A stretch of 64,000 bases of DNA from Mesostigma viride. Lineage: Eukaryota > Streptophyta > Mesostigmatophyceae > Mesostigmatales > Mesostigmataceae. The notes under the pieces are model-generated. The model had not been told where the DNA came from and did no database searches. It was given only the letters and a program-made list of their open reading frames with translations. A program made the position numbers and the translations under genes. Of the stretch, positions 50,870 through 64,000 are shown piece by piece (positions within the stretch are counted from its first letter, which is position 1; every line of letters starts with the position of its first letter). The stretch is taken from the NCBI GenBank assembly GCA_009746045.1, contig RPFO01000380.1, positions 1,195,343-1,259,342 on the forward strand. Direction: 5' to 3'.

Positions 50870-51043
50870 GATACCCAGAGCCCACATGAGTTAATTAATT
50901 AATTTTGTTTGTTTGTTTGTTGAGTCCAGTCCTCAGCCCCCGGAGTTAATTAATTAATTTTCTTTTGTTTTTTTTATGGTTTTCAGCCAGAACATTTTCC
51001 AGAAGCTAATTATTTAGTTAGAACTTCCAATGCGGGCGGTGTA

Positions 51044-53435
51044 CTATTTTCAGGGCTCAGCGCAGCCGCCAGGCTGCGTTGTGTAGAGCCGGAGCGTTTG
51101 CTCGTCATAATATTGCGTGATAGATTCGGGGATAGAATACATATCGAGCGTGTGCGATATGATATCAATGGATACGTGCTACATGATCTCCCAACTGAGT
51201 CATGCATGTTATAATTTAATTAGACCCGGCCTGTTGGATAGGAGACCCCCGGCCGGGCACCATGCATGGGCCTTCGCGTCTTTCCTCTCGATCAGACATC
51301 TACCCTATAGTCCTTCCACGGAATTGGATCGCCATGCGTCCAGGCATGGTTGTCTCCTTGATAGTTGTAGATCACTTCATGATGATGATCGAAAAAATTA
51401 AAGTGCATGGCCCGGTATTTCGTCATATGTGCACGCAAAAGCACCATGCGCAGTGAAGGCCTGACAAAGTACAACCTATCAAGGAGACAACCAGCGCAGG
51501 CCAGAAATATGGTTATTACTGGAGTTATTTGATTGAGGACCAAAACGACACAGTCAAACTAGACAGTTTATGCATGTAGCTGGGTGTGCAAAGGTTGAGA
51601 ACATATCAAGTCCCATATCAATTGAGACAAAAGTATTCCATCCATCTTCCTCCCCTCCGTTCCATCGGCACCCCCATCTTCCACTGCATGCGCATCCACC
51701 GGCCCCCATCCCCCCTCCTCGATCGTTCTCTCCCATCCAGCAAGGGAATATGTGCTACATGCTCTACCAACGGAGTCATGTTATAATTTAATTTTTAATT
51801 TTTTTAACTATTCCTAGACGCATGGCAGTCACGTACAAAACTATGAATTAATGAATTAATGGCGATCCCATTTGTATGAGATGGTCCGACATGTTGTGAA
51901 TCCTAATTATCGGTTGAACAACAGCTCAGCATAGCAATGAAATGCCTCCCATCTCCTTTTTCAGCCAGCATCCCGTACATGTCATCCTTGCCCATCAAGT
52001 AGCTACAGTACACCCACCACCATTGTAAGTAAGTACTTGCATGTCATGAGCATGGACATACCACGTAGTACTCTGCTAATCTCATTAGGAAAACAAATAA
52101 AAAAACACCATAGGGCAATGCATCGTTGTCCTCGTGTTCGAGGCCTGTGATGGCCGCCTTAGTACAAGCCCATTTCAAACATGCTGTTGTGCCTGATGTT
52201 CGCAAGCACAGCACCACGCAGGTGAGCCGCATGGGAAGTTTTCTGCCGATGATCAGTCCAGTTGAACCAAGGCCAGCAAAGCGCTGAGGAATCCATGTGC
52301 CATCGGTGATACATCAGCAGATAACTAAGCTGTGGAGAGCGATATATGCCCGAGGTCGGCATGTCTCGTCCCCGCTGCAGGTCTGCTGGTAAAGTTTCCG
52401 ATACTGAACCTGTAAGTCTTAGTCTGCATTTTGTTCGAGAGACCCCTACAATCGTCCCACAGCCATTAGAGACTGTGCCATTCCTGATCACGTCCCATTC
52501 CCAGGATCCTATCTGTGTTCTAAAAAAAAAAGACTAAATACAAGACATTGTTCACCACAGGCAGCTCCAAGTAAACCGGCAGCATGCAGTTGAGAGGCCT
52601 TGCATGCCCCTCACCCCGCCACCCCGACCAGCCAGAGACGGTTGCTAGTGCCCCTGACGTGCAATTGGCTAGTCTACCAGCGCTTGGAGAAAAAGGTCAC
52701 AGCCCTATAGCCTGGGCCGTACCATCAAGCAAGCGCTTAGGGGATGGGGCTTCTCAAGCTGCCGAATACTGTTCCTCACAAGCACTAGCTTGAGGCCAAC
52801 TCAACCACTGCAGAGCCAGCCAGCCTGGTGGCGATGGAACATAGCACTCAGAAGCTCTGATTGCCTTGTGTAATGTGCAGCAGGCATCACAATCCGGGGA
52901 AAAAAGGAGCCCGGATGCAGACGGGCTGTCTGCCTTCCACCCCCACTGACGGTGTTGTCCGTGTGCGTGCCTGCTGGCTGGATCGCCTCCCCAGAGGCAA
53001 GGTGTCGCCCTCTGCATTCACTTTTATTGCCGGGTGTGACTTTCAACTTGTCCTCGGCATGGTCGCAACGAGGATGATATCCCCAACGTTACACCCCCCC
53101 CATCCCCTGCTCGCCACCTCATGGCCCTACTTGCAACACAGGCATCCCTGCTAGGAACTACTAGTATGAAGTAACTCGACCAACTGGGATAAAACACAGG
53201 GGCAGTGACCAGCGCCATCCTGCGCGAATCGCTGGGTGCACATCACGCCAGCCCATGTCGCCACAGGGATCGGTCATGAGGCTTCGCGGATGAAGCCTAA
53301 GCAGCGGGTCAAACTGTCCCGCTGACCACAAGACCTCTCAAACGACTGATCTTGAGATCTCTGTAATGTTTTATCACAAGACCTCCCTTATGGACCGCAA
53401 CCATAACTAATCACGAGACAGCTATAGGTGACTCA
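51044..53435. other. Retroposon debris and 3' flank of the AT-hook gene
   Basis: 51055-51115 is an inverted match to 16340-16400 (ACGCAGCCTGGCGGCTGCGC core) from retroposon copy 5. 51347-51364 and 51476-51493 form an inverted pair around GGTTGTCTCCTTGATAG. 51741-51800 is a diverged family-A 3' end (TGTGCTACATGCTCTACCAA, then CGGAGTCATGTTATAATTTA). From about 51900 to 53435 no gene or repeat is recognised; the last part should include the 3' UTR of the AT-hook gene. Confidence 0.45.
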
Positions 53436-59485
<6,050 letters not shown>

Positions 59486-61255
59486 AACTGTTTCTGCACG
59501 GATAAAACGACGCCGAGCATAAATCCAAAATACAAAAAATACACGAAGAATGTCCACGAGACAGGAAGGCGGGGATTAATTAGACATCAGCTTTACAATC
59601 TAAGCGACGTAAAAAATGAAAATTGTAATTTTAGCTGTCTTATGTGCAAAATAAAATGAAGGGCAGCGAACAAGTCAAATATCAGGTCGAACGGGAAAAA
59701 TACCATATGCATAATAAAATAAGGAAACAAGAGGGGGGAAACGGCTATCCCAAAAAACAAAATATTTCAAGAAAAAGACATGAACATTACCTTTGATAAT
59801 CAATTTCGAGATTTATCTTCCAGCCAAATTGCGCATTGTCGCTAACTCTTAGTAAAATACGCGCGGTTTGCCTTACCTCGTTGATTGTCAAACACGCCCG
59901 GCTTCATCAACGTAACAACAGCTCGTCAGGCTTCAACGCATCGTGCGAGTTGCGTCCCCGATCGAAAAAATCGCGTCAACCAAGGGCCGACACTTGTCTG
60001 TCATGGTGGTTGGGGGCCCGCAAGTTGCATAAGGCCTCCTGTTAGTGTGGTATCTACAGTATCTAAGAAACGTGGTAGTCCGTACAGCATCTCGCCACGA
60101 AGGGCAAAGATTATGTAATTAAGCTGCCGGGCCGTACGTATCAAGCCTTTTCCTAGTTGGCAGCCTTTTGCCCAGATGAAGATTCAGATTGGGCCCCTGT
60201 TGCAGCCAAAATCTCTAGTGTACCGTAGCCAGACTAGCCTGACTCAAGACTCAAGAGTCAAGACTGCCACTACCCGTGACCCACTACGTACTGTACTGTA
60301 GCCAGCGAGCTGACCCGCGCGGCCGCGCAGTCCTCTTGTCAGTACCCCCCCCCACACGCTTAAGATTCCCAGGCTGAAGATCTTGAGACCCTGGATTAAG
60401 AAATTTCAGGTAAAAGATCGCAGGGCTCAGGGCTGGTTTTGGGCAAAAGATCTTAAAGTAGGTACAAATTGCTGGTCAGCGGTAAGTTAGTGTACTTACT
60501 GTACAGTATGCGATTATGTGCTCAGGTATACAGGTATTCACGCCTTAAGTTGGGTTGGCTTAAGTTGGGTTCACGCCTTAAGTTGGGTTGACCCCTCAAA
60601 AACCTCGAACCCAACTTAAGGCGTGAATGCCTGTACCGCATCAGGTTTAAGATCGCCTACAGTACAGCTCTCAACTATAAGATCGTCAGCCCTGGATTTG
60701 ATTATAGGGTTTCAGATCGCATCCCTGGGTCGGCCAGGACCCAATCTTAAACATGTGTGTGTGGGGTGTATTCGCTCAGCTGTCTACTCACGCATAAAGC
60801 CGATATTCGTAGCGGGGGGGGACGGCCTCGTTCGATTGTCTGCGCGTAGTACGGACATTGCCCCGCTGGCGTCATTCCCTGCAGAAGAGAAGAACCTGCC
60901 AGCTTCACGTGACCACCGCTGACCAGGACTTCAACGGACCAAGGTGCATGCCAACGTACACGCACTCGCATTACATAGCCGAAAGACTGATGACTGCAGC
61001 AACGGATCGCTGCCATGGCATGCAACGCCGCACATGTGACTGAGGTATGCTAAGAGGTGATAAGAATGAGCAACACCCTCTCAGCAGCAAAAAATTCATG
61101 AGATGTTTTTGGCATACCGAGGATCGGCATTCACGATTCCGTTGAATGAAAATCCGTATCATTGTTACATAAAACGAAATATAGTAATTTGCCCGGCACT
61201 AATCGGCACACCGTTTCCGCGCCACGGGCACTAGCTTGCGCGACGACGGCTCGAC
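59486..61255. promoter_or_regulatory. Divergent spacer between AT-hook and p24 genes
   Basis: 1.77 kb with no supported gene. It holds a small palindromic repeat (60536-60627) and several AGATCTTAA-type motifs (60360-60460). Both promoters must lie here; no core element is assigned. Confidence 0.4.
60536..60627. repeat. Small dispersed palindromic repeat
   Basis: TTCACGCCTTAAGTTGGGTT occurs directly at about 60537 and 60570 and inverted at 60608-60627. The same core occurs in dynein light chain intron 4 (about 37081 and 37205-37225). It is a short foldback MITE remnant by shape. Confidence 0.6.
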
Positions 61256-61906
61256 ATGGGGGCTTCTGCACGCTTAAATTTATGGACCTTGCTAGTCGCC
61301 CTGGCTTCAATGCTATTTTTAGGAGTAGATTCAGTCACTTTTATGATACCGCCGAAATCAATGGAGTGCTTTACTCAACATGTAAAGGACGCCGGGGTGA
61401 CAATCGAGGTGGCTTTCGTCGCATCAAGCACGAGCCATTTTAAAGGACACCCGATGTTTGGAAAAACGCACGATAACATCAATGTACTTGTCTACAATCC
61501 TGACGGGATGCTTATTCACGAGGAAACGGAAATACACGACCACGTTTTTGACTTCGTGGCCTACGATGCGGGGGTGTACAAGCTCTGCCTAGATAATAGT
61601 GGCGAGAACTGGAACACGGAGAAGAAAGTTCGAGTTGTCTCTTTTGGCCCTGTGCGTGACAGGTCAATACTGAACGTGGAGCCGATGCGAAGGTCAGACG
61701 TGCATTCCGTGCAGCAGAAAATCGAGGCACTTGCACTAGCCCTCTCGCAAATCAACCTGGAGCAGGCGCACGCGCGCGCTTTGGAAAGCCACCATTTCGA
61801 GATTGCTTCCAGCCTCCAGTCAAGTGTGCTCCTGTGGGCAGCCATCGAGTGTGGAACCATTTTTGCTGTCAGTGCAGTGCAGGTACGGCCGCTCTATACA
61901 CAATAG
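61256..61906 (+). CDS. p24/emp24-type GOLD-domain protein, first exon (3' end unresolved)
   Basis: Signal peptide (NLWTLLVALASMLFLGVDS) followed by VTFMIPPKSMECFTQHV, the usual start of the lumenal GOLD domain, then INVLVYNPDG, VFDFVAYDAGVYKLCLDNS and a coiled-coil segment (VHSVQQKIEALALALSQINL). The beginning of the C-terminal membrane segment is present (SSVLLWAAIECGTIFAVSAV). p24 proteins cycle between ER and Golgi as cargo receptors of COPI/COPII vesicles. The family normally continues a few residues into a short cytosolic tail with an aromatic pair and basic residues. Here a GCAG|gtacgg donor follows VSAVQ at 61882, and read-through gives only VRPLYTQ before a stop. I infer a second exon, but could not place it downstream. 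Confidence 0.78.
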   Translation: MGASARLNLWTLLVALASMLFLGVDSVTFMIPPKSMECFTQHVKDAGVTIEVAFVASSTSHFKGHPMFGKTHDNINVLVYNPDGMLIHEETEIHDHVFDFVAYDAGVYKLCLDNSGENWNTEKKVRVVSFGPVRDRSILNVEPMRRSDVHSVQQKIEALALALSQINLEQAHARALESHHFEIASSLQSSVLLWAAIECGTIFAVSAVQVRPLYTQ

Positions 61907-63391
61907 AAGTTCATCGTTGCATGCTACCTGTGCCATCCGCTTGAAAGGAATCCATGAAAGTTGCGATACAAAGTCTCTGAGGTCAAGCCTTGCCGGATTT
62001 GTGCGCACACGCTGGACGCTACGCCATAGGAAGCCTTTACATAGTAACATACAACATAATAACAATAGTAGTAGTAATGGAGGTGGGATTGGTCGGGTCG
62101 CAGGCATAGGGCAGCTGTCCTTGCAACAGCTTCCTCTCCAGCCTCCCTAGCTCCTTGTCATCCTTTTGTTTCATTCACTAGGTGAACTCTGCTTTGCTTA
62201 GTTTGTCCATATGCACTGGCAAAGTTGTCATCCTTGGGAATCGCCGTCTGCATGGCATTCCTGTCGTGTGCCTACGCTCTTTATTGGCTGCGGTGGAAAC
62301 ATGGTTCCATTTATTGGCTGCAATTCATGCAGCGTGCCACGTCCAGGGGGTGGGAATGTTGGTGTTGCAGTGCCTGTGTCTGCAAGTCGGTGTCAAATTG
62401 TGATTCGGGCAATCCAGCTGAAGGGAGCATCTCAACCTTATGGGGCCCGCACGCTGACAACCGGTTGAAATTCCGTGCGGATCATATACCCTTGAGAGCA
62501 CCTTTCTTCCTATAGTATATAGTAGCATATATGTGTGTACACTGGCATGGGCATGTTATTTTCGAAGTACCGGGCGTAGGCGGGTACATCCAGAGGGAGA
62601 CTTCCACTGTGCATTGCGCCCTCTACTCTGTCCTGCAATCAGGAGGGGGCAGGGGTGGGGGGGGGAAGTGGCAGCCAGTACCCGGTGGCCCTTTGAGGCA
62701 GGAATTTCAGCAATATCTTGCGCCTTGCACACACAGGTTACAAGGTTACAAATATGCTTGTTGTTGTTTATGCAGCACAACCAGCTTGGCTTGCCCGTGC
62801 AGGAACCTCGCGGCGGTTTGCTATTGCGTCTGTGGCAACCATCTAACCCCTAGCTGCCTGTGGTTGCATCTGTGGTCCCGTGGCATCCGTTGCAGATCTA
62901 TTTATTCTTGAGGCATTTCAACCGGAAGCAGACAAGCCGGTCGGGTATATGATAAGCTCTCAAAGGATAGGATGCCCTGGAGCTAGCCCTATCTTATGGA
63001 TGTAAAATCCCCTGGCTAGTTGATGGGTTGGATGCCCTGGCGCTATCCCATGGACGTCATGCCCTGTCCAGAGTCCAATCACATTCAGGTATATTGCCAG
63101 GGCTGTTTCATGGATTCGTGGCACGCAGTGGGCCTGTGCTGACCTTGGCGCTTGGACACGATATCCACGCCTACGCCACATGAGGCTGACCACGACAGCA
63201 TTCATGAGATAGTGTCAGGCACAGATGCACGAGCGTTCACAGGCTTGTGGTACTTCCGGAAGTCTTTGTTCCTATAGTCTAAGTGTCCTACTCATCTAAG
63301 GCCATGATCCAAGTTTAAGTGATTTGCCAGGAAGTTTCACTGTCTGAGAGCCCTGAGGATAATTCCCACTCTGGCAGCTTCAGTCAAGATT
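61907..63391. other. Downstream of p24 exon 1; no clear gene
   Basis: Probably intron and/or 3' flank of the p24 gene. 62939-63060 has an imperfect direct repeat of GGATGCCCTGG(A/C)GCTA. No coding sequence is supported. Confidence 0.35.
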
Positions 63392-63836
63392 GTGCATCAT
63401 GCATCCTTTGTGACCTTCATCAAGGCTTCTGATTCTGTTCGCTGGGACTGTCCTTGTCCGTGCTCCAGCATGCCCGGTCCCCCTGATTGCTGTGATCCAC
63501 AAGCTAGCTGTACACATGTGAGGGCCACCTTGCTGCCCACTCCACACGGCACGACCCTGCCATGCCCACTGCAGACAGGCGTACTGTCTGGCCAGCAAGG
63601 TTATGTCCTGTCACCGTAGTAACCTGTTAGTTTAATATTGCATGTGGTGGCATATGTTATGCGACACGCAAGAGCTAGCTCGCTTCGCTCTCCAGGAACC
63701 TGATCTGGTGATTTCAAATGTGCAAGTGCTGTCACGGGGCGCCGGCCACTTATACAGTAACATACTATGTGATCAGAACATACTATGTGACCTCATGACT
63801 GTATATTCCGATGACACCATACCAAGCTCATATTGA
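63392..63836 (+). pseudogene. Non-LTR reverse transcriptase remnant
   Basis: One frame reads ASFVTFIKASDSVRWD (compare the usual VDFxKAFDSVxW), then LQTGVLSGQQGYVLSP (the QGxxLSP region). The second frame further on contains LVISNVQVLSRGAGHL and YSDDTI at the position of the YADD active-site box. The order and spacing are those of a LINE reverse transcriptase palm, but stops and frame changes break it. It could be a relic of the autonomous partner of the ORF1-only family; that link is untested. Confidence 0.6.
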
Positions 63837-64000
63837 TCGAAACGCCGGCGTCCACCCATCTCTGGCTGGAAGCTGCCTGGCGTTCGAGGTACGCTCTGCC
63901 GGTTAATAATTAGATCTAGCCCGAAAACAGACGCCAGTCGCCATGGCCGGCAGCCTGGCAGACGCTCCCTCCAATGGCTCCAAACTGGTCGGCAGGCACA

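Larger units (their letters stand above)
43105..51041 (-). mobile_element. Stowaway-like MITE, right copy, split by LTR element
   Basis: Inverted copy of 40370-40837. Without the LTR insertion and one target duplication (43406-50874) it is also 468 bp. TA flanks at 43103-43104 and 51042-51043. The left copy shows the empty insertion site (GTGATACCCAGAG in the reverse strand, about 40539-40551). Confidence 0.8.

Overview
The window is nuclear DNA of a green-lineage eukaryote, most likely a streptophyte alga. Three things point that way: many-exon genes with GT-AG introns, a chloroplast-targeted FtsH-type protease, and a single-exon homologue of the plant PHLOEM PROTEIN 2-LIKE A10 family. A Tctex1-type dynein light chain suggests a flagellate lineage. 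The organism assignment is inference. Introns are packed with micro- and minisatellites, and intergenic DNA is mostly transposons. No tRNA, rRNA or CRISPR array was recognised.

Genes, left to right. (1) A glutamine-rich protein on the minus strand (exons 2442-2726 and 1-450, running off the left edge). (2) A doubtful small minus-strand ORF at 3268-3492 and a possible terminal exon at 4607-4744. (3) A PP2-A10-like membrane protein, 5956-7626, plus strand. (4) A 15-exon, 829-residue plastid FtsH-like AAA+ metalloprotease, 18928-32612, minus strand, reconstructed in full with consistent splice phases. (5) A 5-exon, 116-residue Tctex-type dynein light chain, 33648-38117, plus strand, reconstructed in full. 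(6) A protein with two AT-hooks, about six exons, 53436-59485, minus strand. (7) The first exon of a p24/emp24 (GOLD-domain) cargo receptor, 61256-61906, plus strand. (8) A broken non-LTR reverse transcriptase, 63392-63836.

Mobile DNA. 8284-18556 is a nested stack: a ~3.0 kb foldback element with ~0.9 kb terminal inverted repeats carries four retroposon insertions. One of these carries a further retroposon copy, which itself holds a hAT-like DNA element with an 8-bp target duplication. The retroposons form an ORF1-only family (no reverse transcriptase) with a (TTAA)n tail. 40370-51041 holds two inverted copies of a 468-bp MITE. One of them is split by a 7.46-kb LTR element whose LTRs are almost identical but which has no recognisable gag-pol. 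Very short insertions (33, 70 and about 51 bp), each flanked by 9-14 bp duplications, lie in introns and in another transposon.

The host genes do not form a pathway. FtsH-like and dynein light chain genes are divergently arranged across a 1.0-kb spacer. The AT-hook and p24 genes are divergent across 1.8 kb.
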